From: Streptomyces sp. SID12501
GTDB lineage: Bacteria; Actinomycetota; Actinomycetes; Streptomycetales; Streptomycetaceae
NCBI RefSeq assembly: GCF_010550245.1
Contig: NZ_JAAGLU010000028.1
Span: 84,610-148,609, forward strand
Length of the DNA: 64,000 bases
Reading direction: 5' to 3'
The notes under the pieces: generated by a model
The model's database searches: none
Seen by the model: only the letters and a program-made list of their open reading frames with translations
Told to the model about the DNA's origin: nothing
In this document: positions 1 to 8,613 of the stretch, piece by piece
Layout of the letters: each line of letters opens with the position of its first letter
How positions within the stretch are numbered: the stretch's first letter is position 1
Program-made: the position numbers and the translations under genes

Positions 1-92
1 GCCTCAGCCTGCGCAGAGCCGCGCCAGTCTGACCATGCGCCCGTACGCGCAGGTAAGAGCCGCTTTCCGCCTGTCCCAAAGGACTTTGAAAC
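1..92 (+). other. Leader region of the sulfur operon (window edge)
   Basis: This is the 92 bases upstream of the sulfite reductase start. AAAGGAC, centred near base 80, is the ribosome binding site and lies about 7 bases before the ATG. Relatives often carry a cysteine-related leader peptide here. The first bases are open in one frame up to a TGA at 32-34, but the beginning lies outside the window, so no leader peptide can be claimed. Confidence 0.3.
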
Positions 93-1787
93 ATGGCCGC
101 CACCCCGCAGAACCCTGCCGCCGCGCCCCGCCGCAAGGTGAGCCGTCACCGTGGTGAGGGTCAGTGGGCCGCGGGACACTTCACCCCGCTCAACGGAAAC
201 GAGCAGTTCAAGAAGGACGACGACGGTCTCAATGTGCGGACACGCATTGAGACGATCTATTCCAAGCGGGGCTTCGACTCGATCGACCCCAACGATCTGC
301 GTGGCCGGATGCGCTGGTGGGGCCTGTACACGCAGCGCAAGCCCGGGATCGACGGCGGCAAGACCGCGATCCTGGAGCCGGAGGAGCTGGACGACAAGTA
401 CTTCATGCTGCGTGTCCGGATCGACGGCGGCCGGCTCACCACCGACCAGCTTCGGGTCATCGGCGAGATCTCGCAGCAGTTCGCGCGCGGCACGGCCGAC
501 CTCACGGACCGGCAGAACGTCCAGTACCACTGGATCCGCATCGAGGACGTCCCGGAGATCTGGAACCGGCTGGAGGCGGTCGGCCTGTCCACCACCGAGG
601 CCTGCGGTGACACGCCCCGCGTCATCCTCGGTTCGCCGGTCGCCGGCATCGCCGAGGACGAGATCATCGACGGCACGCCCGCCATCGAGGTGATCCAGCG
701 CCGGATCATCGGCAACAAGGACTTCTCGAACCTGCCCCGCAAGTTCAAGTCCGCGATCTCCGGCTCGCCGCTGCTGGACGTGGCGCACGAGATCAACGAC
801 ATCGCGTTCGTCGGCGTGGAGCACCCCGAGCACGGCCCCGGCTTCGACGTCTGGGTCGGCGGCGGCCTCTCCACCAACCCGAAGATCGGCCAGCGCCTGG
901 GCGCCTGGGTCCCGCTGGATGAGGTCCCGGACGTCTACGAGGGCGTCATCTCGATCTTCCGCGACCACGGCTACCGGCGGCTGCGCACCCGCGCCCGCCT
1001 GAAGTTCCTGCTCGCCGACTGGGGCGTCGAGAAGTTCCGCCAGGTCCTGGAGGACGACTACCTGAAGCGCAAGCTCACCGACGGCCCGGCCCCGGCCCAG
1101 CCCGTCGAGCGCTGGCGCGACCACGTCGGTGTGCACCGGCAGAAGGACGGCCGCTTCTACGTCGGTTTCGCCCCGCGCGTCGGCCGCGTGGACGGCACGA
1201 TCCTCACGAAGATCGCCGAGCTCGCCGAGGCGCACGGCTCGGGCCGCCTCAGCACCACCGTCGAGCAGAAGATGATCGTGCTCGATGTCGAGGAGGGGCA
1301 GGTCGACTCGCTCGTCGAGGGTCTGCAGGCGCTCGACCTGACCGTCAACCCGTCCCCGTTCCGGCGCGGCACGATGGCCTGCACCGGCATCGAGTACTGC
1401 AAGCTCGCGATCGTCGAGACGAAGGCGCGCGGCGCCTCCCTGATCGACGAACTGGAGCGCCGTATCCCGGAGTTCGACGAGCCGATCACCATCAACATCA
1501 ACGGTTGCCCGAACGCCTGCGCCCGTATCCAGGTCGCGGACATCGGTCTCAAGGGCCAGTTGGTCCTCAACGACGCGGGCGAGCAGGTCGAGGGCTTCCA
1601 GGTCCACCTGGGCGGCGCCCTCGGTCTGGAGGCCGGTTTCGGCCGCAAGGTCCGTGGTCTGAAGGTGACTTCGGACGAGCTGCCGGACTACGTCGAGCGC
1701 GTGCTGAAGAACTTCCAGGCGGAGCGCGAGGACGGCGAGCGGTTCGCCACGTGGGCCCTGCGGGCCGGCGAGGAGTCCCTGTCGTGA
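93..1787 (+). CDS. sirA: Assimilatory sulfite reductase (ferredoxin), nitrite/sulfite reductase family
   Basis: A cytoplasmic siroheme enzyme that reduces sulfite to sulfide by six electrons, probably from ferredoxin. At 564 residues it has normal family length, with the usual two ferredoxin-like half-domains and two siroheme/cluster domains. The cysteines that bind the 4Fe-4S cluster and siroheme are visible in TMACTGIEYC (about residues 427-436) and NGCPNAC (about 469-475). The start follows an AAAGGAC ribosome binding site. Sequence alone does not fully separate sulfite from nitrite reductase, but the cysHCDN genes downstream, with no nitrate genes, make sulfite the likely substrate. The next gene begins 31 bases after the stop. 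Confidence 0.95.
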   Translation: MAATPQNPAAAPRRKVSRHRGEGQWAAGHFTPLNGNEQFKKDDDGLNVRTRIETIYSKRGFDSIDPNDLRGRMRWWGLYTQRKPGIDGGKTAILEPEELDDKYFMLRVRIDGGRLTTDQLRVIGEISQQFARGTADLTDRQNVQYHWIRIEDVPEIWNRLEAVGLSTTEACGDTPRVILGSPVAGIAEDEIIDGTPAIEVIQRRIIGNKDFSNLPRKFKSAISGSPLLDVAHEINDIAFVGVEHPEHGPGFDVWVGGGLSTNPKIGQRLGAWVPLDEVPDVYEGVISIFRDHGYRRLRTRARLKFLLADWGVEKFRQVLEDDYLKRKLTDGPAPAQPVERWRDHVGVHRQKDGRFYVGFAPRVGRVDGTILTKIAELAEAHGSGRLSTTVEQKMIVLDVEEGQVDSLVEGLQALDLTVNPSPFRRGTMACTGIEYCKLAIVETKARGASLIDELERRIPEFDEPITININGCPNACARIQVADIGLKGQLVLNDAGEQVEGFQVHLGGALGLEAGFGRKVRGLKVTSDELPDYVERVLKNFQAEREDGERFATWALRAGEESLS

Positions 1788-1818
1788 GCGTCAGCGAACG
1801 GCAGCGAACGGAGGGGCC

Positions 1819-1998
1819 ATGAGTGAGCGCGCCGCCCCCTTCTACTGCCCCTACTGCGGCGACGAGGACCTGCGCCCGAACGACCAGGGCCACGGCGCCT
1901 GGGAATGCGGAGCCTGCAATCGAGCCTTCCAGTTGAAGTTCCTCGGGCTCCTCGCCCGCGGACTTCAGCACCGGGGAACCGGAGGGGACGAGAAATGA
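1819..1998 (+). CDS. Small zinc-ribbon protein in the sulfur operon
   Basis: A 59-residue protein with two CxxC knuckles: FYCPYCG at residues 8-14 and WECGACN at 28-34, the classic pattern of a one-zinc ribbon. A GAGGGG ribosome binding site lies just upstream. Its stop codon overlaps the start of cysH in an ATGA, so translation of the two is probably coupled. The tail after the ribbon is short and partly basic. It has no catalytic motif. By position it could be an accessory to the sulfite or APS reductase, for example in cluster or redox handling, but that is inference from context only. Confidence 0.85.
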   Translation: MSERAAPFYCPYCGDEDLRPNDQGHGAWECGACNRAFQLKFLGLLARGLQHRGTGGDEK

Positions 1999-2714
1999 CG
2001 ACGGTTCAGAAAGACCGTACGACCGACGACTTGAAGGCGCTCGCCGAGCAGGCGGGACGTGACCTGGAGGACGCCTCCGCACTGGAGATCCTCACGTGGG
2101 CCACAGCCACCTTTGGTAGGAAGTTCTGCGTGACCTCCTCCATGGAGGACGCGGTGGTCGCCCACCTCGCCTCCCGCGCCATGCCCGGTGGCAGCCAAGT
2201 CGACGTAGTGTTCCTCGACACCGGCTACCACTTCCCCGAGACCATCGGCACCCGCGACGCGGTCGAGGCCGTGATGGACGTCCGCGTCCTCACCCTCACC
2301 CCGGTCCGGACGGTAGCCGAGCAGGACGCCGAGTACGGGCCGAAGCTGCACGAGCGCGACCCGGACCTGTGCTGCAAGCTGCGCAAGGTCGAGCCCCTGG
2401 AACGGGGCCTCAAGGAGTACGCGGCCTGGGCGACCGGCCTGCGCCGCGACGATTCCCCGACCCGGGCGAACACCCCGGTCGTCGGCTGGGACGAGAAGCG
2501 GCAGAAGGTCAAAATCTCCCCGATCGCCCGCTGGACGCAGGACGACGTGGACGCCTACGTCGCCGAACACGGCGTACTCACCAACCCGTTGCTGATGGAC
2601 GGCTACGCGTCCGTCGGCTGCGCGCCCTGCACCCGCCGGGTGCTGGAGGGCGAGGACGCGCGCGCCGGCCGCTGGGCGGGCCGCGGCAAGACCGAGTGCG
2701 GGCTGCACGGCTGA
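1995..2714 (+). CDS. cysH: Phosphoadenylyl/adenylyl-sulfate reductase
   Basis: Reduces activated sulfate (APS or PAPS) to sulfite. It is 239 residues from the ATG that overlaps the preceding zinc-ribbon stop; a longer in-frame reading from 1905 would run through that gene and is rejected. The nucleotide-binding region carries TSSMEDAV near residue 43. A paired-cysteine motif CCKLRKVEPL and a later CAPC are present. These four cysteines mark the 4Fe-4S bacterial type that normally uses APS, so APS is the more likely substrate, although cysC is present next door. The conserved ECGLH tail carries the catalytic cysteine. Confidence 0.93.
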   Translation: MTTVQKDRTTDDLKALAEQAGRDLEDASALEILTWATATFGRKFCVTSSMEDAVVAHLASRAMPGGSQVDVVFLDTGYHFPETIGTRDAVEAVMDVRVLTLTPVRTVAEQDAEYGPKLHERDPDLCCKLRKVEPLERGLKEYAAWATGLRRDDSPTRANTPVVGWDEKRQKVKISPIARWTQDDVDAYVAEHGVLTNPLLMDGYASVGCAPCTRRVLEGEDARAGRWAGRGKTECGLHG

Positions 2715-2752
2715 TGACCCAGACCGCGACCCCCGAGGACCAGGAGATACCA

Positions 2753-3289
2753 GTGACGACCGGAGCCACCGTATGGCTCACGGGTCTGCCGAGCGCCGGC
2801 AAGACCACCATCGCGTACGAACTGGCCGGCCGGCTGCGCGAGGAGGGCCACCTCGTCGAGGTGCTGGACGGCGACGAGATCCGCGAGTTCATCTCGGCGG
2901 GCCTCGGCTTCAGCCGCGAGGACCGGCACACGAACGTGCAGCGCATCGGCTTCCTCGCCGAGTTGCTCGCCCGTAACGGCGTAAAGACGCTGGTCCCGGT
3001 GATCGCGCCGTACGCGGACAGCCGCGAGGCGGTGCGGGGGCGGCACCAGGAGAGCGGCGCCGCGTACGTCGAGGTGCATGTGGCGACTCCGGTCGAGGTG
3101 TGCTCCGTACGCGATGTGAAGGGTCTGTACGCCAAGCAGGCCGCGGGTGAACTGACCGGGCTCACCGGGGTCGACGACCCGTACGAGGAACCCGAGACGC
3201 CGGATCTGCGGATCGAGTCGCAGGACCAGACCGTCCAGGAGTCCGCGGCGGCCGTCCACGCGCTGCTCGCCGAGAGGGGACTGGCATGA
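2753..3289 (+). CDS. cysC: Adenylylsulfate kinase
   Basis: Phosphorylates APS to PAPS with ATP. The Walker A loop GLPSAGKTT sits at about residues 9-17, followed by the DGDEIR substrate loop and the DRHTNVQRIGF segment of the family. From the GTG at 2753, preceded by CAGGAG at 7 bases' distance, the protein has 178 residues, the usual size. An ATG at 2714 overlapping the cysH stop (TGATG) would add 13 residues, so both starts are possible and I prefer the GTG. The 3' end overlaps cysD by four bases. A PAPS-forming kinase beside an iron-sulfur CysH may serve sulfotransferases as well as reduction. Confidence 0.93.
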   Translation: MTTGATVWLTGLPSAGKTTIAYELAGRLREEGHLVEVLDGDEIREFISAGLGFSREDRHTNVQRIGFLAELLARNGVKTLVPVIAPYADSREAVRGRHQESGAAYVEVHVATPVEVCSVRDVKGLYAKQAAGELTGLTGVDDPYEEPETPDLRIESQDQTVQESAAAVHALLAERGLA

Positions 3290-4227
3290 CGACGCCCGTT
3301 GCCAAGGTCCACGGGGGCGCCACCGACGCCCCGTACACCCTCTCCCACCTGGACGCCCTCGAGTCCGAGGCCGTGCACATCTTCCGTGAGGTGGCGGGTG
3401 AGTTCGAGCGGCCGGTGATCCTCTTCTCCGGCGGCAAGGACTCCATCGTCATGCTGCATCTGGCGCTGAAGGCGTTCGCCCCGGCCTCGATCCCGTTCTC
3501 GCTGCTGCACGTGGACACCGGGCACAACTTCCCCGAGGTCCTTGAGTACCGCGACCGGGCGGTGGCGGCTCATGGGCTGCGGCTGCATGTCGCCTCCGTG
3601 CAGGAGTACATCGACCGCGGGGTGCTGAAGGAACGTCCGGACGGGATCCGTAACCCGCTCCAGACTCTGCCGCTGACGGAGAAGATCCAGGCCGAGAAGT
3701 TCGACGCCGTGTTCGGCGGCGGGCGGCGCGACGAGGAGAAGGCCCGGGCGAAGGAACGGGTGTTCTCGCTGCGGGACGAGTTCTCGCAGTGGGACCCGCG
3801 CCGGCAGCGCCCGGAGCTGTGGAACCTCTACAACGGGCGGCACGCGCCCGGTGAGCACGTCCGCGTGTTCCCGCTCTCCAACTGGACCGAGCTGGATGTC
3901 TGGCAGTACATCGCCCGTGAGGGCATCGAGCTGCCGGACATCTACTTCGCGCACGAGCGTGAGGTGTTCCAGCGGGCCGGGATGTGGCTGACCGCCGGTG
4001 AGTGGGGCGGGCCCAAGGCCGGCGAGACCGTCGAGAAGCGGCAGGTCCGCTACCGCACGGTCGGCGACATGTCCTGCACGGGCGCCGTCGACTCCGACGC
4101 CGTGTCGCTGGACGACGTCATCGCCGAGATCGCCGCCTCCCGGCTGACCGAGCGGGGCGCCACCCGCGCCGACGACAAGATGTCCGAGGCCGCGATGGAA
4201 GACCGTAAGCGCGAGGGGTACTTCTAG
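3286..4227 (+). CDS. cysD: Sulfate adenylyltransferase subunit 2
   Basis: Catalytic subunit of ATP sulfurylase, making APS from sulfate and ATP. It has 313 residues, typical length. The PP-loop motif FSGGKDSIVMLH is near residue 48, and the family segments HVDTGHNFPEV and RFRT-like RYRTVGDMSCTG follow. The ATG lies in an ATGA overlap with cysC, so its translation is probably coupled to it. The GTPase subunit CysN starts two bases after its stop. Confidence 0.96.
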   Translation: MTTPVAKVHGGATDAPYTLSHLDALESEAVHIFREVAGEFERPVILFSGGKDSIVMLHLALKAFAPASIPFSLLHVDTGHNFPEVLEYRDRAVAAHGLRLHVASVQEYIDRGVLKERPDGIRNPLQTLPLTEKIQAEKFDAVFGGGRRDEEKARAKERVFSLRDEFSQWDPRRQRPELWNLYNGRHAPGEHVRVFPLSNWTELDVWQYIAREGIELPDIYFAHEREVFQRAGMWLTAGEWGGPKAGETVEKRQVRYRTVGDMSCTGAVDSDAVSLDDVIAEIAASRLTERGATRADDKMSEAAMEDRKREGYF

Positions 4228-4229
4228 CC

Positions 4230-5567
4230 ATGAGCACGACCACGCAACTCACGGAACTGTACGAGACCACACTCCTGCGGTTCGCCACCGCCGGGTCCGT
4301 CGACGACGGCAAGTCCACCCTCGTGGGCCGGCTGCTGCACGACTCCAAGTCGATCCTCACCGACCAACTGGAGGCCGTGGAGCGCGCCTCCGCGAGCCGC
4401 GGCCAGGACACCCCGGACCTCGCGCTGCTCACCGACGGCCTGCGCGCCGAGCGCGAGCAGGGCATCACCATCGACGTGGCGTACCGCTACTTCGCCACGC
4501 CGAAGCGCCGGTTCATCCTCGCCGACACGCCCGGTCACGTGCAGTACACCCGCAACATGGTGACGGGTGCCTCCACTGCCGAGCTGACGGTGATCCTGAT
4601 CGACGCCCGCAACGGCGTCGTCGAGCAGACCCGCCGGCACGCCGCCCTCGCGGCGCTGCTGCGCGTCCCGCACGTGGTCCTCGCGGTCAACAAGATGGAC
4701 CTCGTCGACTACCAGGAGTCCGTGTTCGCCGCGATCGCCGAGGAGTTCACGGCGTACGCGCTGGAGCTGGGCGTCCCGGAGATCACCGCGATCCCGATCT
4801 CGGCGCTGGCCGGCGACAACGTGGTGGACCCGTCCGCGAACATGGACTGGTACGGCGGGCCGACCTTCCTGGAGCACCTGGAGACGGTCCCGGTCGCCCA
4901 CGACCTGAGCCACTGCCACGCACGCCTCCCCGTGCAGTACGTGATCCGGCCGCAGACCGCCGAACACCCCGACTACCGGGGCTACGCGGGCCAGATCGCC
5001 TCCGGTTCCTTCCGCGTCGGCGAGTCCGTGACGGTCCTGCCGTCCGGCCACGCGTCGAAGATCTCCGGTATCGACCTGCTCGGCGTGCCGGTCGACGTCG
5101 CCTACACCACGCAGTCGGTGACCGTCCTGCTGGAGGACGACATCGACATCTCGCGCGGCGACCTGATCGTGCCCAGCAAGGACGCGCCGCCGACCACCCA
5201 GGACGTCGAGGCGACCGTGTGCCATGTCGCCGACGCGCCGCTGACGGTCGGACACCGGGTGCTCCTCAAGCACGGCACCCGCACGGTCAAGGCCATCGTC
5301 AAGGACATCCCGTCCCGTCTCACGCTCGACGACCTGTCCCTGCACCCGCATCCGGGACAGCTCGTCGCCAACGACATCGGCCGCGTGAAGATCCGTACCG
5401 CCGAGCCGCTGCCCCTCGACTCGTACGCCGACTCGCGGCGCACCGGCTCGTTCATCCTGATCGACCCGAACGACGGCACCACGCTCACCGCGGGCATGGT
5501 CGGCGAGTCGTTCGCGTCCCCCGAGCCCGTCAAGAACGAGACCGACGACGACGGTTGGGACTTCTGA
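4230..5567 (+). CDS. cysN: Sulfate adenylyltransferase subunit 1 (GTPase)
   Basis: An elongation-factor-like GTPase that drives APS synthesis by CysD. It has 445 residues. GTPase motifs are clear: GSVDDGKST (P-loop, about residues 22-30), DTPGH (about 98-102) and NKMD (about 153-156). It lacks a fused APS kinase domain, which fits the separate cysC gene. It is the last of the tightly packed sulfate-activation genes; the sulfonate transporter follows after a 226-base gap that holds a possible leader ORF. Confidence 0.96.
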   Translation: MSTTTQLTELYETTLLRFATAGSVDDGKSTLVGRLLHDSKSILTDQLEAVERASASRGQDTPDLALLTDGLRAEREQGITIDVAYRYFATPKRRFILADTPGHVQYTRNMVTGASTAELTVILIDARNGVVEQTRRHAALAALLRVPHVVLAVNKMDLVDYQESVFAAIAEEFTAYALELGVPEITAIPISALAGDNVVDPSANMDWYGGPTFLEHLETVPVAHDLSHCHARLPVQYVIRPQTAEHPDYRGYAGQIASGSFRVGESVTVLPSGHASKISGIDLLGVPVDVAYTTQSVTVLLEDDIDISRGDLIVPSKDAPPTTQDVEATVCHVADAPLTVGHRVLLKHGTRTVKAIVKDIPSRLTLDDLSLHPHPGQLVANDIGRVKIRTAEPLPLDSYADSRRTGSFILIDPNDGTTLTAGMVGESFASPEPVKNETDDDGWDF

Positions 5568-5568
5568 C

Positions 5569-5673
5569 ATGAAATCCACCGATTTCTACTCCACGTTCGC
5601 GAAGGAGGGCGGCCGCGTCGGCAGCGGCGCCCTCGGCAGCGGGCAGGGCGGGGTCGCGCGATGTGCGTGCTGA
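5569..5673 (+). CDS. Possible cysteine-ending leader peptide
   Basis: A 34-codon ORF directly after cysN, starting MKSTDFYSTF and ending in Arg-Cys-Ala-Cys-stop. A second start, ATGTGC, overlaps its last codons and opens another short cysteine-containing frame ending near 5755. Short ORFs with cysteine codons at the end are known in actinobacteria as cysteine-sensing attenuators in front of sulfur genes; that role here is inferred. No obvious ribosome binding site precedes this ATG, so it would depend on coupling to cysN, and it may be non-coding. Confidence 0.35.
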   Translation: MKSTDFYSTFAKEGGRVGSGALGSGQGGVARCAC

Positions 5674-5793
5674 CGTACGCGCACTGCCTGCGCGCCCTGT
5701 CCCCCCACCGGACGTCCCGACGACGAAGACCTGCCGACCTCCCGGCCACGACCTGAGGGCGTGACCGCCGGGCCAACGAGAGGAACCCCTCCC

Positions 5794-6897
5794 GTGCCTG
5801 CCAAGACCGCTGTACGCCGCACGCTCGCCGTGCTCGCCGCGCTTCCCCTTCTCACCCTCGCCGCCTGCGGCTACGGCTCCGATGCCAAGGACACCGACAC
5901 CGCCAAGGTCGCCGCCGGAGCGAAGAAGATCGACGGGCTCGGCTCCGTCAAGATCGGTTACTTCGGAAACCTGACGCACGGCACCGCCCTGGTCGGCGTG
6001 AACAAGGGGTTCTTCCAGAAGGAACTGGGCGCCACGAAGCCCTCCTACTCGATCTTCAACGCCGGTCCGTCCGAGATCGAGGCGCTGAACGCCGGTTCCA
6101 TCGACATCGGCTGGATCGGCCCCTCCCCGTCGATCAACGGTTACACGGCCTCCGACGGCAAGAACCTGCGGATCATCAGCGGTTCGGCCTCCGGCGGTGT
6201 GAAGCTCGTGGTGAACCCCGACAAGATCAAGTCCCTGAAGGACGTCAAGGGCAAGAAGATCGCCACCCCGCAGGTCGGCAACACCCAGGACGTGGCGTTC
6301 CTCAACTGGATCGCCGACCAGGGCTGGAAGGTCGACGCGAAGAGCGGCAAGGGCGACGTGTCGGTCGTCCGCACCGACAACAAGGTGACGCCGGACGCCT
6401 ACAAGGCCGGCTCCATCGACGGCGCCTGGGTGCCGGAGCCGACCGCGTCCAAGCTCGTCGCCGAGGGCGCCAAGGTGCTGCTGGACGAGGCTTCGCTGTG
6501 GCCGGACAACAAGTTCGTGATCACGAACATCATCGTGCGGCAGGAGTTCCTCAAGGATCACCCCGCCGCCGTCGAGGCCGTCCTGAAGGCCGCGGTCGAG
6601 ACCAACAAGTGGATCAACGCCAACCCCGACCAGGCGAAGGCCGCCGCGAACGCGCAGCTGGGCATCGACTCGGGCAAGGAGCTCAAGTCCGCCGTCCTCG
6701 ACCCGGCCTGGAAGTCGATCCAGTTCACCAACGACCCGCTGGCCGCCACGTTGAACACCGAGGCCGAGCACGCGGTGAAGGCGGGCCTGTTGGAGGACCC
6801 GAAGCTGGACGGCATCTATGACCTCACGCTGCTGAACAAGGTCCTCAAGGCGGAGGGCGAGAGCACGGTCGACGACGCCGGTCTCGGCGTCAAGTAA
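5794..6897 (+). CDS. ssuA: Sulfonate/taurine-type ABC transporter substrate-binding lipoprotein
   Basis: Periplasm-facing receptor for a sulfonate-like substrate. The GTG start at 5794 follows GAGAGGAA and gives 367 residues. The signal peptide is basic then hydrophobic and ends LTLAAC, a lipobox with the lipidated Cys at about residue 24. The mature part is an NMT1/SsuA-type type II periplasmic fold (SIDIGWIGPSPSI, KIATPQVGNTQDVA). ATPase and permease genes follow at once, and the sulfate-activation genes precede it, so a sulfur-containing substrate is the best guess. The exact ligand cannot be read from sequence. An earlier GTG at 5761 would bury the signal peptide and is rejected. Confidence 0.85.
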   Translation: MPAKTAVRRTLAVLAALPLLTLAACGYGSDAKDTDTAKVAAGAKKIDGLGSVKIGYFGNLTHGTALVGVNKGFFQKELGATKPSYSIFNAGPSEIEALNAGSIDIGWIGPSPSINGYTASDGKNLRIISGSASGGVKLVVNPDKIKSLKDVKGKKIATPQVGNTQDVAFLNWIADQGWKVDAKSGKGDVSVVRTDNKVTPDAYKAGSIDGAWVPEPTASKLVAEGAKVLLDEASLWPDNKFVITNIIVRQEFLKDHPAAVEAVLKAAVETNKWINANPDQAKAAANAQLGIDSGKELKSAVLDPAWKSIQFTNDPLAATLNTEAEHAVKAGLLEDPKLDGIYDLTLLNKVLKAEGESTVDDAGLGVK

Positions 6898-6930
6898 CCC
6901 CATCCCACGAGTTCCCAGGAGGTGACGATC

Positions 6931-7716
6931 ATGGCAACCGCCTTCGCCAAGGCCGCCGACACAGAGTCGGTGGAACACGCCGCCCGCATCGAGCACGTCT
7001 CGAAGTCCTTCACCGGGCCGACCGGGCAGCAGCTCGTCCTCGACGACATCACGCTGGATGTCGCGCCGGGCGAGTTCGTCACCCTCCTGGGGGCCTCGGG
7101 CTGCGGCAAGTCCACGCTGCTCAACCTGGTCGCCGGGCTGGACGACCCGACCGTGGGCAGCATCACGACCAACGGGCGCCCGGCTCTGATGTTCCAGGAG
7201 CACGCCCTGTTCCCGTGGCTGACCGCGGGCAAGAACATCGAACTCGCCCTGAAACTCAGGGGAGTCGCGAAGAACGAGCGGCGCGACCGGGCCGAGCGGT
7301 TGCTCGAACTGGTGCGGCTGCAGGGTTCGTACGGCAAGCGGGTGCACGAACTGTCCGGCGGTATGCGCCAGCGCGTGGCGTTGGCCCGCGCGCTCGCGCA
7401 GGACAGCGGGCTGCTGCTGATGGACGAGCCGTTCGCCGCGCTCGACGCGATCACCCGGGACGTGCTGCACGACGAGCTGACCCGGATCTGGGCGGAGACC
7501 GGTGTGTCCGTCCTGTTCGTCACGCACAACGTCCGCGAGGCGGTACGGCTGGCGCAGCGCGTCGTGCTGCTGTCCTCCCGGCCGGGGCGCATCGCGCGTG
7601 AGTGGACGGTGGACATTCCCCAGCCGCGCCGCATCGAGGACGCACCCGTGGCCGAACTGTCCGTCGAGATCACCGAAGTACTGCGTGGGGAGATCCGCCG
7701 TCATGGCCAGCACTGA
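6931..7716 (+). CDS. ssuB: Sulfonate-type ABC transporter ATP-binding protein
   Basis: Cytoplasmic ATPase of the importer; 261 residues from the ATG at 6931. AGGAGGTGA at 6917-6925 is its ribosome binding site, so the GTG inside that sequence is not the start. Walker A GASGCGKST, the ABC signature LSGGMRQRVALARA and Walker B LLLMDEPFAALD are all present, with the switch histidine in FVTHNVREA. It overlaps the permease gene by 14 bases. Family resemblance is to the SsuB/TauB/NrtD group. Confidence 0.9.
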   Translation: MATAFAKAADTESVEHAARIEHVSKSFTGPTGQQLVLDDITLDVAPGEFVTLLGASGCGKSTLLNLVAGLDDPTVGSITTNGRPALMFQEHALFPWLTAGKNIELALKLRGVAKNERRDRAERLLELVRLQGSYGKRVHELSGGMRQRVALARALAQDSGLLLMDEPFAALDAITRDVLHDELTRIWAETGVSVLFVTHNVREAVRLAQRVVLLSSRPGRIAREWTVDIPQPRRIEDAPVAELSVEITEVLRGEIRRHGQH

Positions 7717-8608
7717 GACCACCGACACGACGGCGGACGCCCCCGCCAAGGCCGGCCTCGGCGGTGTGGAGGCGGGCCTCGACGCCCTGGAGACCGTGTC
7801 CGGTGGGCGAACACCCTTCCGGCAGACGTTCACCCAGAAGATCCTGCCGCCGATCATCGCCGTCGGGCTGGTGCTGGTCGTCTGGCAGGCGCTGATCTCG
7901 CTGAAGGTCGTGGACGACCAGACCAAACTTCCCTCTCCCGGCGACGTGGCGGCCGAGTTCAGGGACTCCTGGCTGGAGGGCGACCTCCTCGGCTACATCT
8001 GGACCAGCATCTCGCGCGGTCTGCTCGGATTCCTCTTCGCGCTCGCCATCGGCACCCCGCTGGGTCTGCTGGTCGCGCGGGTGAAGTTCGTGCGCGCGGC
8101 CATCGGACCGGTCCTGTCCGGTCTGCAGTCACTGCCGTCGGTGGCCTGGGTGCCGCCGGCCGTGATCTGGCTGGGTCTGAACAACTCGATGATGTACGCG
8201 GTGATCCTGCTCGGCGCCGTGCCGTCCATCGCCAACGGCCTGGTCTCCGGCATCGACCAGGTGCCGCCGCTGTTCCTGCGGGCGGGCCGCTCGATGGGCG
8301 CCACCGGGCTGAACAACGCCAGGCACATCGTCATGCCGGCCGCGCTGCCGGGCTATCTGGCGGGCCTCAAGCAGGGCTGGGCGTTCTCCTGGCGCTCGCT
8401 GATGGCGGCGGAGATCATCGCTCCCTCCCCCGATCTGGGCATCGGTCTGGGCGCGCTGCTGGAGTACGGCCGCAACGCCAGCTCCATGGCCATGGTGTTC
8501 GAGGCCATCCTCCTGATCCTGTTCGTCGGTATCGCGATCGAGCTGCTGATCTTCAGCCCGCTTGAGCGGCGGGTGCTGCGCAGCCGCGGTCTGATGGTGA
8601 AGAGCTGA
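7703..8608 (+). CDS. ssuC: Sulfonate-type ABC transporter permease
   Basis: Membrane subunit of the importer; 301 residues from the ATG at 7703, inside the end of the ATPase gene. About six membrane segments are visible between residues 55 and 290. The coupling-loop region LFLRAGRSMGATGLNN leads into the conserved MPAALPGYLAGLKQG of binding-protein-dependent permeases. The stop lies five bases before the chelatase start. An in-frame start at 7502 would lie within the ATPase gene and is not used. Confidence 0.9.
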   Translation: MASTETTDTTADAPAKAGLGGVEAGLDALETVSGGRTPFRQTFTQKILPPIIAVGLVLVVWQALISLKVVDDQTKLPSPGDVAAEFRDSWLEGDLLGYIWTSISRGLLGFLFALAIGTPLGLLVARVKFVRAAIGPVLSGLQSLPSVAWVPPAVIWLGLNNSMMYAVILLGAVPSIANGLVSGIDQVPPLFLRAGRSMGATGLNNARHIVMPAALPGYLAGLKQGWAFSWRSLMAAEIIAPSPDLGIGLGALLEYGRNASSMAMVFEAILLILFVGIAIELLIFSPLERRVLRSRGLMVKS

Positions 8609-8613
8609 GACCC

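Noticed and set aside
1..92. Cysteine-type leader peptide before sulfite reductase
   Set aside because: The start of any such ORF lies outside the window, and the visible frames do not show the typical His-Val-Asp-Leu pattern.
5530..7926. Very long open frame on the minus strand across the sulfonate transporter genes
   Set aside because: It is antisense to three well-supported genes, and its translation is Arg/Gly/Val-rich without family motifs. Such frames arise from strong third-position GC.
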